Below, in pieces: positions 10,101-18,667 of a DNA stretch of 54,262 nucleotides. Below the pieces are notes generated by a model. That model had not been told where the DNA came from. It saw only the letters and a program-made list of their open reading frames with translations, and searched no databases. Source of the DNA: JAOZTV01 sp965371805. Its GTDB lineage: Bacteria; Acidobacteriota; Aminicenantia; UBA2199. Numbering within the stretch: the stretch's first letter is position 1; every line of letters starts with the position of its first letter. Made by a program: the position numbers and the translations under genes. The stretch spans positions 1 through 54,262 of the forward strand of contig CBDUZW010000028.1 in assembly GCA_965371805.1 (NCBI GenBank). Direction: 5' to 3'.

Positions 10101-11853
10101 CTCCAGGATCCATTGATATACAGGTTATCATCTCTTTATTTATTGAATCTCCTTTAGATGGGTTTTGATATATCCTTTTGAAAAGGTCTTTCTCAGGTAT
10201 ATAAAGATTTAATCCTTTCCATGTTCCTATCCAAAAGGATTTATCCATATGATGATAGAGAGCATATGTCTTATTATCTCCAATTGTATTTTCATCATTT
10301 AAATCATGAAGATACCGTATACATTGACCTGAATCCTTATCCATTTTGTTTAATCCAGCATCACGGGTACCAACCCAAAGGTACTTATCAGGATTTTCAA
10401 TATCATCAATTGTTCTCTGAATACTATTAGAGCTGAGACTGTAGGGATCTTCAGCACTGGAATGATATTTTTGAAAGGTGTTTTTTTTCCGATCAAATCT
10501 GTTTAAACCATAATTAGTACTGATCCAGAGTTCAGACTTATTATCACTATAGACATCATAGATTTTATTATTACTGATTGATGAATTATCAGTTTCCTCA
10601 TGTTTAAAATGAGTGAATTTATAATTTGTACGGTTGAACTTGTTTAAACCATTAAGTGTGGATATCCACAGATTGTTTTTTTTATCTTGATATATATTTC
10701 TAACTATGTTTGCACTTAGGGAGTTTGAATGTGAAGGCTCATGGATGATATTTCTAAACTTTTTTGGTTTAATGTCAAACTTACTGATGCCACTATTCCA
10801 GGTTCCCACCCAAATATTACGGGATTTATCTTCGAATAATGAAATAATCTGGTTATCACCTAAACTCCATCTAACAAACTTATTATGTGTATAGTTATGA
10901 AATTTATTTTTCTCAGGTTCGAATAGACTTAAGCCTGACTCAGTCCCTATCCACAACCTGTCATAACTGTCAAAAAGCAAAATATTTATATAGTTACTTA
11001 TTAATGTATTGTTTTTATTTTTAAAACTCAAGAACTGTACATGGTCGAAAGTATCTGGGTTCATTTTAATTAAACCGCTTCCATATGTTCCAATCCATAA
11101 AGAACCATCAATTCTAAACTTAAGGGTTTTTATTTTTTTTGCAATATTAATAGACTCTGTATTATACAGATTTATTAAATCAAAATTTTTGTTCTTTATA
11201 TTAAATTTATTCAATCCTTTATCAGTTGCTATCCAGAGAATGTTCAGTTTAGGGTCTTCTATAATTGAATTTACAAGATTGCTTATAAGGGAATGCTGGA
11301 TGTTTTTTTCATTACGGAAGATATTTATAACTCCGTTTTTTTTTGAATATTGTATTAAACCTCCTCCAATACTACCTAGCCATAATATGTCTGAATTATT
11401 ATTTTGTTCAAGAATACTACTGATTTCATATTTGTTTTCTCTTTTGTTTTTGTTTATAAAAACTACTTTTTTTGTGAATTTATTTTTAACTGGATCATAT
11501 CTATTTAAATAACCTTTTTTACTTCCAATCCAAATTATTCCCTCGCTATCTTTAGATAATATGGTAATTGAGTTGTCTGAAAATTTCGATTTTTCGATTG
11601 AGTTTCTAGAGAATAATTTTATTGAGTTTCCATCATATTTATTTATTCCTCCATCTGTTCCAATGTAAATAAACCCGTTATTGTCTTGAAGGATAGAATA
11701 AACAGTTACTTGAGCAAGTCCCTCTTCAAGACCTAATTTTGAAAAAAAAACCCTGTTTTTATGAGAGTCTGCAAATATATTATTAATTAGCAGAATAAAA
11801 AAAATCATTACCACTGCTAAAAATAATTTTGGAATTGCAATGTTTTTTTTCAT
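7150..11853 (-). CDS. hybrid sensor histidine kinase with two predicted 7-bladed propellers and two receiver domains
   Basis: This 1567-residue membrane protein has a signal peptide (1-28) and then 14 periplasmic Reg_prop motifs of the form LWIGTxxGLxxFD (about 50-710), enough for two 7-bladed propellers. A Y_Y_Y domain (about 725-808), one transmembrane helix (about 815-838), a GAF-like region, and DHp with RMSHEIRTPLN (His1060) follow. After these come the ATPase domain (GGSGLGLSI), receiver 1 (Asp1350 in IDIQMPKISG) and receiver 2 (Asp1497 in MDIQMPGMNG). Unlike the Bacteroides hybrids that share the sensor, it has no AraC-type output domain, so the phosphoryl group must leave through a separate partner. 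The upstream ribosome binding site is weak. Confidence 0.95.
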   Translation of the reverse strand: MKKNIAIPKLFLAVVMIFFILLINNIFADSHKNRVFFSKLGLEEGLAQVTVYSILQDNNGFIYIGTDGGINKYDGNSIKLFSRNSIEKSKFSDNSITILSKDSEGIIWIGSKKGYLNRYDPVKNKFTKKVVFINKNKRENKYEISSILEQNNNSDILWLGSIGGGLIQYSKKNGVINIFRNEKNIQHSLISNLVNSIIEDPKLNILWIATDKGLNKFNIKNKNFDLINLYNTESINIAKKIKTLKFRIDGSLWIGTYGSGLIKMNPDTFDHVQFLSFKNKNNTLISNYINILLFDSYDRLWIGTESGLSLFEPEKNKFHNYTHNKFVRWSLGDNQIISLFEDKSRNIWVGTWNSGISKFDIKPKKFRNIIHEPSHSNSLSANIVRNIYQDKKNNLWISTLNGLNKFNRTNYKFTHFKHEETDNSSISNNKIYDVYSDNKSELWISTNYGLNRFDRKKNTFQKYHSSAEDPYSLSSNSIQRTIDDIENPDKYLWVGTRDAGLNKMDKDSGQCIRYLHDLNDENTIGDNKTYALYHHMDKSFWIGTWKGLNLYIPEKDLFKRIYQNPSKGDSINKEMITCISMDPGDDIKIIWIGSWGGGLIKYNIKDNSFERFVEKDGMASSLISGIVADNKILWISTPNGISRMDPVTKKIKNYAVISGAQNNAFNAGSYFKNNEGEIFFGGLFGLSYFKPENVIDNPYKPKVMITSFKVFDKEIASKNYNNKEHIIELSHADNFFSIEFSGLEFTNPEKNKYAYKLKGFDKQWRFTGSKNRLATYMNLEAGQYNFFVKASNNDGNWSDPELLLNIRMIPPFWETTIFKVFTAFILMSLIVVFYKFRVRKIKTTSIKLQKLVDEQTEDLQISKIELEKINKIVGVINQGVLLDEILKNVLEEVQIFKEVEKVGALVLDQPSGLFIFRAAIGTEISELSSIKLTYEEAENRYVLNAEELHEDIFVIRDIKGRKGEQMMMTLGIPTEMLVIRIKVKDKVNGYIIFDNMSKKNYFTKKNLILISKLKNHLVSAFSKSNLLSELELANRVAIEAKNVSEAANLSKSEFLARMSHEIRTPLNSVIGFSEMLLETKLSEEQIDYSKTINLSADLLLSLTNDILDFSKIEAGLLDFESIDFDPEVTAFHICDIILPRINTKKIELLCRIGDNVPYFVNGDPGRFKQVLLNLLGNAVKFTEEGEIELSIEIEEETETKLKIVSKVRDTGIGISKDKLNKIFDVFQQADGSTTRKYGGSGLGLSISKQISNLMGGDVWVQSKEGIGSTFYFYAWLNKSEKKPVREKFYQNLEGRRILLVDDNRNNLKILSHTLEQSGIKVTTTQDGFQTLPIILEAHLEKKNFDIIIIDIQMPKISGFDIARNIRDSDKDEIKSIPLLAFSSSYARLSKEYMSAGFNAFLSKPISQRKMIDMIHHILKLKNSKTNNSKTISTEYSKIEDKKHSINILIAEDNIINQKLIKYMLTTGGYQLKIVNDGREVVDAYTRNPDIYDLILMDIQMPGMNGEEATVEIRNWEKQSANNIPIIAMTAQSMKGDKERFLQLGMDDYISKPIKRELIFEIVQKWCI

Positions 11854-11921
11854 ATAGATAATTATTATATTTGAAATAAATAATTATATCAATTATTAAA
11901 AAAAATATGGATCAATATAAC

Positions 11922-12488
11922 TTATAGTTTAAACCTGTATCCTATACCTGCAAAAATCTTTATTCCGCCAAGATCTACATCAATATCATATGGTCTTACT
12001 TTCATTGGAGAGTATTTTATCTCAGCGCTAAGAAATAAATTGGACATTGGGAATACTTTAATTCCGAATGCAGCCATCCAGTCTTTATGGGTGCCATCAG
12101 TATTCAGCGTTTCCTGATTAATTGTAATGACCTGATTATATGTGTAATTGCCATATCCAGCTTTAATATATGGTTTTATCCCAAATAAACTAAAACTATA
12201 GGTAAGATAGAGATCATAACCTTTAATTTCAAAGGAAGAATTATCCTGAAAGTCACCTATTTGACCTTCTTTTGAATAACCAAATTCATAGCCAGCGCCA
12301 ATACTCAGTCCCATAAAGAGACGAACGTCAAGATGGGGATAGAAGACCATACCATTTCCATAAGTTGTCTTTATATCATTACTGTTTATCTGTCTCAAGC
12401 CCCCCATAAAACCAGGCTCAAGACTGATCGCACTTGATAGAAGTGGTAAAACCAAAATCAAAATCAATATATATATTGTTTTTTTCAT
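11922..12488 (-). CDS. outer-membrane beta-barrel protein
   Basis: The first 18 residues form a signal peptide (MKKTIYILILILVLPLL) ending near SSAIS. The rest is alternating strands with glycine turns (GLSIGAGYEFGYS, YIKAGYGNYTY, LFLSAEIKYSP) and a terminal GIGYRFKL with aromatic-rich last strand, the OmpW/OMP_b-brl type. ATG 12488 is preferred to the adjacent ATG 12491 because AAGGA then sits 7 nt upstream. The ribosome binding site overlaps the stop codon of the protease gene, so translation is probably coupled and the two form an operon. Confidence 0.8.
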   Translation of the reverse strand: MKKTIYILILILVLPLLSSAISLEPGFMGGLRQINSNDIKTTYGNGMVFYPHLDVRLFMGLSIGAGYEFGYSKEGQIGDFQDNSSFEIKGYDLYLTYSFSLFGIKPYIKAGYGNYTYNQVITINQETLNTDGTHKDWMAAFGIKVFPMSNLFLSAEIKYSPMKVRPYDIDVDLGGIKIFAGIGYRFKL

Positions 12489-12498
12489 CATATTTTCC

Positions 12499-13803
12499 TT
12501 AATTGCTGATGATAACTGGAGCACTTTGCAATCCATTTTCATCTACTCCAATGATCTTATATGTATATTTATCAGATTTTTTTTTAAGACGATCAATATA
12601 GGTGAATGTCTGAGAGTTCATCTCAGAAAGGAGTACATAATTGATATCTAAAGTTCCTGTGAATTTTCTATAGAGTATATAATTTACAATTAAGCTGGTA
12701 TTCTCTGTGTTTTTTTCCCACGTTAAATTGTTTATATATTCGATCTGAAATATAAGGTTATTCTGCACCTGAGTAATCCTGAAGTTCTTAGGTGGTAGAA
12801 CAGATATTCCAAGTTGAGGACGGTAATTTACTAAACCGCAGTATGCACGATTAGCCTGTTCGCTTGTAAATTCAAACATACATGTGTCATCAGTATAATT
12901 CATATAATTATGAATTTCATCAGGTGTACCACAGGAGCTAGATTGAGAACAACCATAATGTTCATCTGATTCACTATTTGTATCTGCAATTAAATCTCCT
13001 GATGTATAGCCTGAATAACATCCATAACCAGCGAAAGTATGTTCAAGGCCAAGATAATGACCTGCTTCGTGCACAAGAGTACGTCCCTGGTCGTAGGCCC
13101 CGTTTCCATTATTTCTTCCACCGATTGCACTGTAAAGTAGAACTATCCCATCCAACACAGTTCCAGCAGCATCCTGAGGGAAATAGGCGTATCCAAGATA
13201 ACCGTTCGCTGAATTAATATAAACATTCATATAATGGCTCTGGTCCCATCCAAGTTGAGCTTTATATTCACGTTCATTTTCATCATTAAACCAATCATCA
13301 TTTACTGTTCTGGTAATTTCCATAAGTTTAAATTGAATTTTTGTGTTAACACTCTCTGATCCCATAGTTCCCTGCATCGCACCATAATCTTCATTGAGGA
13401 CACTTACCTGTGCAGCTATGCTCTGATCTGAAATATTTCCGGTTCCGTCTGCCTTATGAATTATATGAAAAACAACAGGTATGGTATGTGACTTGGATGG
13501 CCAGTATTCGTTTTGAATAGTAGTACTCTTTGTAGTACAATCACTCTTATGTCTATTAATTAAAAATGTTTTCTGTGCAGCAAAAGATAATCTTTTTACT
13601 TTGCAGCGTTTTCCCCTTAATCTAAAATAATTAGAGTCAAGGTAATCGTTCATGTTTTTAAACTCAAATCCCTCAATTGTGATCTTTCCATCTTTCTTTA
13701 TACGGAAACTCCCATCTTCTGATGCCTGAAGTGATGTTTCGTTTAAAAAGAACATCAAGACAATGAGAATGAGAATAACATTTGAAAATTTTATTTGTTT
13801 CAT
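12499..13803 (-). CDS. secreted pappalysin-like zinc metalloprotease (M43)
   Basis: The zinc site HEAGHYLGLEH (His245, Glu246, His249, His255) is the extended HEXXHXXGXXH of M43B pappalysins, with YMNYTDDTCM about 50 residues later as the Met-turn. Residues 1-28 are a signal peptide. IPVVFHIIHKADGTG marks the start of the catalytic domain. Residues about 340-434 form a fibronectin-III-like tail (PPKNFRITQV ... YKIIGVDENG). ATG 13803 is chosen because GGAGG precedes it by 6 nt. The enzyme is probably secreted and lies first in an operon with the barrel protein. A consensus promoter lies about 105 bp upstream. Confidence 0.9.
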   Translation of the reverse strand: MKQIKFSNVILILIVLMFFLNETSLQASEDGSFRIKKDGKITIEGFEFKNMNDYLDSNYFRLRGKRCKVKRLSFAAQKTFLINRHKSDCTTKSTTIQNEYWPSKSHTIPVVFHIIHKADGTGNISDQSIAAQVSVLNEDYGAMQGTMGSESVNTKIQFKLMEITRTVNDDWFNDENEREYKAQLGWDQSHYMNVYINSANGYLGYAYFPQDAAGTVLDGIVLLYSAIGGRNNGNGAYDQGRTLVHEAGHYLGLEHTFAGYGCYSGYTSGDLIADTNSESDEHYGCSQSSSCGTPDEIHNYMNYTDDTCMFEFTSEQANRAYCGLVNYRPQLGISVLPPKNFRITQVQNNLIFQIEYINNLTWEKNTENTSLIVNYILYRKFTGTLDINYVLLSEMNSQTFTYIDRLKKKSDKYTYKIIGVDENGLQSAPVIISN

Positions 13804-13906
13804 ATAATCCTCCATTAGATATTTGAAGAACTATCCTTATTCTTTATAGTATCCAGTAGAAAACAATAGTGTTTCTTTGGACTTTTAGTTCTAAACACCT
13901 ATTTCT

Positions 13907-13935
13907 AGTGTATTAAAAAACAAAAATAATGTCAA
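13907..13935 (-). promoter_or_regulatory. sigma70-type promoter of the metalloprotease operon
   Basis: On the minus strand TTGACA (13930-13935), 17 bp, TACACT (13907-13912). The divergent spacer 13804-14071 otherwise shows only AT-rich sequence. Confidence 0.55.
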
Positions 13936-14071
13936 CAATATTGTCTTATAAAATTAAAATTTTTAAATTAGGGCGTTTACCATAAAAAATGTGCTGTTGA
14001 CCGAAAATGACAAGAAAAAAATATGACTATGAATTATTATCATTTTGAAGGGAACAAAGGAGGGTTTTAAA

Positions 14072-14437
14072 ATGGCAAAAAGGAATAATAGTGCAGAAAT
14101 TGATTATGTTGATAGTACTGTTTTTCTCAATGGAAGTGATTATAGCTATTCATCGAAAGAACTTAAAGGCGGAAACTTGTCATCTATAATGGCTAGTAAT
14201 AAGGTTATATTAAATGAAGCAGATATGATTGGAAATACTTTAACGCTCAATGTTTTTGCTTTTTGGGGATCAATTGAACTGTATATTCCGAAAAATTGGA
14301 AATTAAATGTAAAATGTATCCCTATTATGGCCGGGATTCAACATAAAATAATATCTGATGAAAATTTTGTAGAAAAAGAGAAGACATTAACTATTAAAGG
14401 AACAATTATAATGTCTAATATTGAATTCAAACAATAG
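14072..14437 (+). CDS. LiaF/DUF2154-like beta-helical domain protein
   Basis: This 121-residue soluble protein matches the C-terminal domain of LiaF-type envelope-stress proteins: a short N-terminal region, GNTLTLNVFAFWGSIELYIP, WKLNVKCIPIMAGI and a last strand TLTIKGTIIMSNIEFK. It lacks the membrane segment and PspC-like part found in LiaF, so it is a stand-alone cytoplasmic version. AAGGAGGG about 8 nt before ATG 14072 fixes the start. It converges on the recQ gene with a 12-bp gap. A regulatory role by analogy with LiaF is possible but not shown. Confidence 0.65.
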   Translation: MAKRNNSAEIDYVDSTVFLNGSDYSYSSKELKGGNLSSIMASNKVILNEADMIGNTLTLNVFAFWGSIELYIPKNWKLNVKCIPIMAGIQHKIISDENFVEKEKTLTIKGTIIMSNIEFKQ

Positions 14438-14449
14438 GATTAAATATTT

Positions 14450-15835
14450 TTATGAAAAATAGTTATTAATATAGTCTTTATGATTATTTGTCTCCTTTGT
14501 ATACTGCAACATCTTCAGGAGTTTTTCCTGTTCATTTTTCAATTTTCTGTCAAGAAGTTCCTGGTTTTGAAAAAAATCAGGTAATTGAGACGTTACCGTG
14601 ACATTACTTCTTTCAAATGTCCCCTCAATCACACCATATCTGTCAAAAAGAGCAATAACTGTATCAGCGGTAAAATCTTTACCATACCTATATGACAGAG
14701 CTTCTCTGAAATATTCAATTCCTTCATTCATAACTTTGTCACTATTGTTTTTCAATAAGTCATATGCTCTTTTATATACCTCAACAGAAGGGTTACTCCA
14801 TTTAATAAAATCCATATGAATTGCAAGGTCATCTTCGTCATAAAGGAGAAGGCATTCTGAATCAAGGTTATCCCTGCCCGATCTTCCGATTTCCTGATAG
14901 TAAGATTCTATTGAGCCCGGAATTTGTGCATGAATTATAAAACGTATATTCTCCTTATCTATCCCCATTCCGAAAGCATTTGTCGCAAGAACCAGTTGGT
15001 TTACCCCTTTCATAAACTGATTCTGAACTCTTTTTCTCTCATCAGGTCTTAAGTCACCATGATAAATCAGGTGCTTTATTCTCTTTTTATGTAAAAGTGT
15101 ACTCATATATTTCAAATCCTTTATTAATGTAAAATATACTATTCCAGAGCCGGGGTTTTTTTTTATTATTTCTAAAATTAATTTAAGTTTATTGTCTTCT
15201 CCTGTCAGATGTTTAACATAGAGATGAAGATTTGGACGGTCTATACCTTTTTTGAAAACTTTGATCTCCTCTTCTTTAAATCCAAGTTGTGAAACAATAT
15301 CCTGTTCAACTCTTGGAGTAGCTGTGGCCGTTAATGCTATTACGGGAGGAAATTCTGTGATTTTTCGAAATTCCTTCAACCTGGTGTAATCCGGTCTGAA
15401 ATCATGTCCCCATTCACTTATACAGTGAGCTTCATCAACAGCTAAAAGACTAATTCGACAATTTTTTAGTGCATCTAAAAATTCTGATTTACGGAATCGT
15501 TCGGGAGTAACAAAAAGGATCTTGTATTTGCCCTCTGCAAGTTTTTTATAATGTTTATTTCTATCATTTTTATTCAACGATGAGTTTATAAAAGCAGCAT
15601 CAATATTTTTTGATCTTAAACTATCAACCTGATCTTTCATTAAGGCAATCAATGGAGAAATTACAAGTGTTAATCCAGGCAGGATCATTGCCGGCAATTG
15701 ATAAAGGATTGATTTACCAAAACCAGTTGGTTTGATCACAAGTGCATTTTTTTTTTTTAATAGATGATCTATTATCTCTTTCTGGTCATCCCGAAATTCA
15801 CTATATCCAAAATATTTACTTAACTCTATTTCCAT
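14450..15835 (-). CDS. recQ: short RecQ-family DNA helicase
   Basis: All superfamily 2 helicase motifs are present: motif 0 FGYSEFRDDQKEII, Walker A PTGFGKS, SPLIALMKDQ, DEAH in LLAVDEAHCISEWGHDFRPDY, LTATATPR, GIVYF, LATNAFGMGIDK and the arginine finger in QEIGRSGRD. The protein ends at 461 residues, lacks the four-cysteine zinc motif and has no HRDC domain, so it resembles short RecS-type enzymes more than E. coli RecQ. Role: 3'-5' unwinding in recombination or repair. It follows the PilZ gene by 20 nt on the same strand. The start has no strong ribosome binding site. Confidence 0.9.
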   Translation of the reverse strand: MEIELSKYFGYSEFRDDQKEIIDHLLKKKNALVIKPTGFGKSILYQLPAMILPGLTLVISPLIALMKDQVDSLRSKNIDAAFINSSLNKNDRNKHYKKLAEGKYKILFVTPERFRKSEFLDALKNCRISLLAVDEAHCISEWGHDFRPDYTRLKEFRKITEFPPVIALTATATPRVEQDIVSQLGFKEEEIKVFKKGIDRPNLHLYVKHLTGEDNKLKLILEIIKKNPGSGIVYFTLIKDLKYMSTLLHKKRIKHLIYHGDLRPDERKRVQNQFMKGVNQLVLATNAFGMGIDKENIRFIIHAQIPGSIESYYQEIGRSGRDNLDSECLLLYDEDDLAIHMDFIKWSNPSVEVYKRAYDLLKNNSDKVMNEGIEYFREALSYRYGKDFTADTVIALFDRYGVIEGTFERSNVTVTSQLPDFFQNQELLDRKLKNEQEKLLKMLQYTKETNNHKDYINNYFS

Positions 15836-15855
15836 ATTATATGTGAAAATATATG

Positions 15856-16929
15856 TTAAGCTTTTAAGATTTCTTCAATTTGATTGTTTTTTATATCTTT
15901 GAATTCAATTCCGATTCCTGATAATCTTTTATAGGTTTCTCCCCATTCCTGGACCCATCTTATTGTTGCTGTGACAGGTGTTTTGTCAGAAATTTCAATG
16001 AACACTATTTCAATTTCATTACCTATCTTAAATCCAAATGGAATGGTATTCAGAACGATAAAACATCCATTCTTTGAAACATTTAGTGAGTTTACCTTCA
16101 TAAGTTCTTTTTCATTTTTAGAATTTTTTTTTTTCAATAAAGTACTGAAGAAAATTCTTTTCCTGCTTAACTTTCTAATTCCTCTGGGGAGAAACTTCCT
16201 GCAAATAGTCTTTATAAAAAAATCGGTCATTTCAATGTTTTTCAAACTCTGACCGTTAATATTTCCTATAATATTTTCTTTATCAGGAGATATTGAGAGA
16301 AGTACTGTTGGAAAACTGTCTGTTAATTCATTTAATAAATCTTTGCTTTTAAGCCTTGATTTTAAAACGACTCTCATATCTACTAAAAAACCGGAATAGT
16401 ATTGATCATCACTCATACTGCTTATAAAAGATTCAATTGATTCATAGCTTTGTATATTTAATTTATAATTTTGAAAACAATCCAGGTACTGTTTTTCTTT
16501 TTCCTTTTCCTTTACGATTAAAATATATTTCGGAGCAGTATCTTCCCTAGCTGGATTTTTTAGATCACTTAAAAAAAATGTAAATAATTTTTCATTCTCT
16601 AAATTCCGTCCTTTTATTTTACCTTTAATAACACTCAGGTCGGTAGAATGAGAGATCCTGACAACTGGAAAGGTCTCTATAAGATGATAAAAAAACTCCT
16701 TATCGCCTTCACTGGCGTTATTCAATACTCTTAAATCAATAATGAAGCCATAATAATTTTTTGTTGCAGAAAGACTTTCACTAAATTCCTTAACGGTAGA
16801 AAAAGTTTGTAATGGAATTTTGGCATGCTTTAAAACTCCATTTTTATATAGATCCAAACTTTCCGAATTTGGAGCAATAATAACAATTTCTTTAATACTC
16901 TCTATATTTATTTCTCTTTTTTTCTCCAT
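15856..16929 (-). CDS. PilZ-domain protein with two degenerate receiver-like domains
   Basis: Residues about 10-120 and 135-245 read as two related receiver-like folds: IKEIVIIAPNSESLDLY ... YGFIIDLRV and KYILIVKEKEKEKQY ... YSGFLVDMRV. Each keeps an Asp before a hydrophobic strand, but the usual acidic pair is absent, so they are probably not phosphorylated. Residues about 250-357 form a PilZ domain with RKLSRKR and LNVSKNGCFIVL (the N-x-S-x-x-G motif) and IRWVQEWG, suggesting cyclic-di-GMP binding. Starts at 16929 or 16977 are both possible; neither has a good ribosome binding site. It probably forms an operon with recQ. Confidence 0.7.
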   Translation of the reverse strand: MEKKREINIESIKEIVIIAPNSESLDLYKNGVLKHAKIPLQTFSTVKEFSESLSATKNYYGFIIDLRVLNNASEGDKEFFYHLIETFPVVRISHSTDLSVIKGKIKGRNLENEKLFTFFLSDLKNPAREDTAPKYILIVKEKEKEKQYLDCFQNYKLNIQSYESIESFISSMSDDQYYSGFLVDMRVVLKSRLKSKDLLNELTDSFPTVLLSISPDKENIIGNINGQSLKNIEMTDFFIKTICRKFLPRGIRKLSRKRIFFSTLLKKKNSKNEKELMKVNSLNVSKNGCFIVLNTIPFGFKIGNEIEIVFIEISDKTPVTATIRWVQEWGETYKRLSGIGIEFKDIKNNQIEEILKA

Positions 16930-16983
16930 ATACAATATCATACCAAAAAAAGAACAAGGTTTCCATTCATTTTTCATCAAAAC

Positions 16984-17012
16984 TTGACAGGTAGAAGGTT
17001 TTTTTATACACT
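16984..17012 (+). promoter_or_regulatory. sigma70-type promoter of the DUF445 gene
   Basis: TTGACA (16984-16989), 17 bp, TACACT (17007-17012). An inverted repeat ACTACC (17010-17015) / GGTAGT (17027-17032) overlaps the -10 element and the expected transcription start, a plausible operator or leader hairpin. Confidence 0.6.
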
Positions 17013-17065
17013 ACCAATTCAAAAAAGGTAGTTTATTCTATAATAAAAGTAATTGGAGAATATCT

Positions 17066-17800
17066 GTGCAAAAAGAAAGAAGTATCTATTTAAATAAAAG
17101 TTTAATAACAAATTTAATGTCTTTATCAATTATAGTAATATCATTTTATTTACCTTCAGTAGTAAATAAACATATTTTAAGTGTAGGTTTATTTGCATTG
17201 TCTGGAGCTGTAACAAACTGGCTGGCTATTTTTATGCTTTTTGAAAAAATACCATTTTTATATGGATCAGGTGTAATCCCTGCTCGTTTTGAAGATTTTA
17301 AACGAGCAATTTATGACCTTATTATGAATCAATTTTTTACAAATGAAAATATAAAAAATTTTTTCGGTGATGACACATCTCAAAAAGAGATTGACATATC
17401 AGAAATAATATCTGAATTGGATATGGATAAAGCTTTTGATTCAATGGTAAAAGTTATCTTAGAGTCTCCATTTGGTAATATGTTGGGAATGTTTGGTGGC
17501 GTAGAGGCATTAAAACCGTTAAAAGAGCCATTTATAAAAAAAATGCAGCAAACCATTATTGACCTTGCCTCAGAAGAAGGTTTTAAAAAAAAAGTTATGG
17601 ATAAAGTCTTTAGTGGAAACGGAGATGAGGATTTAATTGATAAAGTCTCTATTATTGTAAAAAAAAGATTGGATGAATTAACACCTGAGATGGTTAAAAA
17701 TATTATTCAGGAAATGATCCGAAAACATCTTGGATGGCTTGTAGTCTGGGGAGGCGTTTTTGGTGGACTTATAGGCCTTATCGCTTCTTTTTTAGCTTAA
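17066..17800 (+). CDS. DUF445 family membrane protein
   Basis: GTG start with GGAG 8-9 nt upstream. The family signature GLFALSGAVTNWLAIFMLFEKIP at residues about 51-73 lies in the second hydrophobic segment, and GSGVIPARFEDFK follows. The middle is amphipathic helix, and a glycine-rich transmembrane helix (GWLVVWGGVFGGLIGLIASFLA) closes the protein. DUF445 (YheB-like) proteins are inner-membrane proteins of unknown function. At 244 residues it is shorter than the usual 400, keeping both ends but with a reduced middle. Confidence 0.8.
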   Translation: MQKERSIYLNKSLITNLMSLSIIVISFYLPSVVNKHILSVGLFALSGAVTNWLAIFMLFEKIPFLYGSGVIPARFEDFKRAIYDLIMNQFFTNENIKNFFGDDTSQKEIDISEIISELDMDKAFDSMVKVILESPFGNMLGMFGGVEALKPLKEPFIKKMQQTIIDLASEEGFKKKVMDKVFSGNGDEDLIDKVSIIVKKRLDELTPEMVKNIIQEMIRKHLGWLVVWGGVFGGLIGLIASFLA

Positions 17801-17815
17801 TTAAAAATATTAAAT

Positions 17816-18613
17816 TTATCTTAAGAGGGATTCTGCACTTAGCCATCCGACTAAACAGTTAATCAATTTCCAACCTTCTTTATCCCTTTCTAAATAAATA
17901 AATACCTTCTCTTTTCCACTTTCGTCTTTGACAACGATAGCTCCTCTTTTTATAGAAGTCACCATATGAGTTGATACAATTTTTAATGAAAGATCAGAAA
18001 CCTTTAAAAGCAAACGGAGCTTGGAATAATTCTCAGCAGCGTTGCCAATAAAAAGATCATTAAGAAGGGTTTTCTTTTGTTCCTGATCATCTTTTGCAAT
18101 TACTTTCAGTTGTTTTGCCAGAGATAGTAATTTTGTTCCCAGATCTTCTAACTCCTGATTTCCTTTATAACTGGAGATATTAAAACGGGCAGGAAGCCTG
18201 TCATTAATATAGTGCTCTCCCTGATTTTTATTTTCATTTAAACCATCAATCTTCCAAATCCCTTTATTATTTATGGCATAAAAATAGAGCCTGTCAACTA
18301 TCTTTCCTTTTATTATAATATCAGCTGTAACAACTGCCTTTGCTTCTTTTAATTTAGAGTCTATAAGTTTCAATTCAAATTTTTTTCTAACAGCTTGTTT
18401 AACAAACCTTTCCCCGGAGTCATTTCTGGACTTCCAGCATTCTCCGGTAAAACAGTTTTCCGTATTTACCTTATCCTCTATAGAGATTAAATTAGAAAGA
18501 GTTTTTATCAATTTCTCCGGAGATGTCTGATCTATACCTCCTTCTGAGCAACTATTTCCCAGAAAAACACAGAAAACACAAATAATGAGTACTAAACTTA
18601 ATTTAAATTTCAT
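17816..18613 (-). CDS. putative lipoprotein of unknown function
   Basis: ATG 18613 follows GGAGGGG, so the 4-codon upstream extension is not used. A signal peptide ends in FLGNSC (Cys22), a plausible lipobox. The body has an N-terminal helical region, a stretch YFYAINNKGIWKIDGLNEN and a C-terminal VFIYLERDKEGWKLINC, both typical of NTF2-like or DUF4878-like small domains that measure about 100 residues each. It could therefore contain two such units, but this is not certain. It converges on the DUF445 gene (15-bp gap) and lies 54 bp downstream of the hybrid kinase on the same strand. Confidence 0.6.
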   Translation of the reverse strand: MKFKLSLVLIICVFCVFLGNSCSEGGIDQTSPEKLIKTLSNLISIEDKVNTENCFTGECWKSRNDSGERFVKQAVRKKFELKLIDSKLKEAKAVVTADIIIKGKIVDRLYFYAINNKGIWKIDGLNENKNQGEHYINDRLPARFNISSYKGNQELEDLGTKLLSLAKQLKVIAKDDQEQKKTLLNDLFIGNAAENYSKLRLLLKVSDLSLKIVSTHMVTSIKRGAIVVKDESGKEKVFIYLERDKEGWKLINCLVGWLSAESLLR

Positions 18614-18667
18614 ATTCCCCTCCAAAATATAAGTTTTTGTAAATTAGTTTTGGGCATTTAATGGAAA

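Noticed and set aside
7920..11512. Several plus-strand open frames opposite the large hybrid kinase
   Set aside because: They are antisense to a full-length kinase with all domains intact, have no ribosome binding sites and no recognisable protein character.
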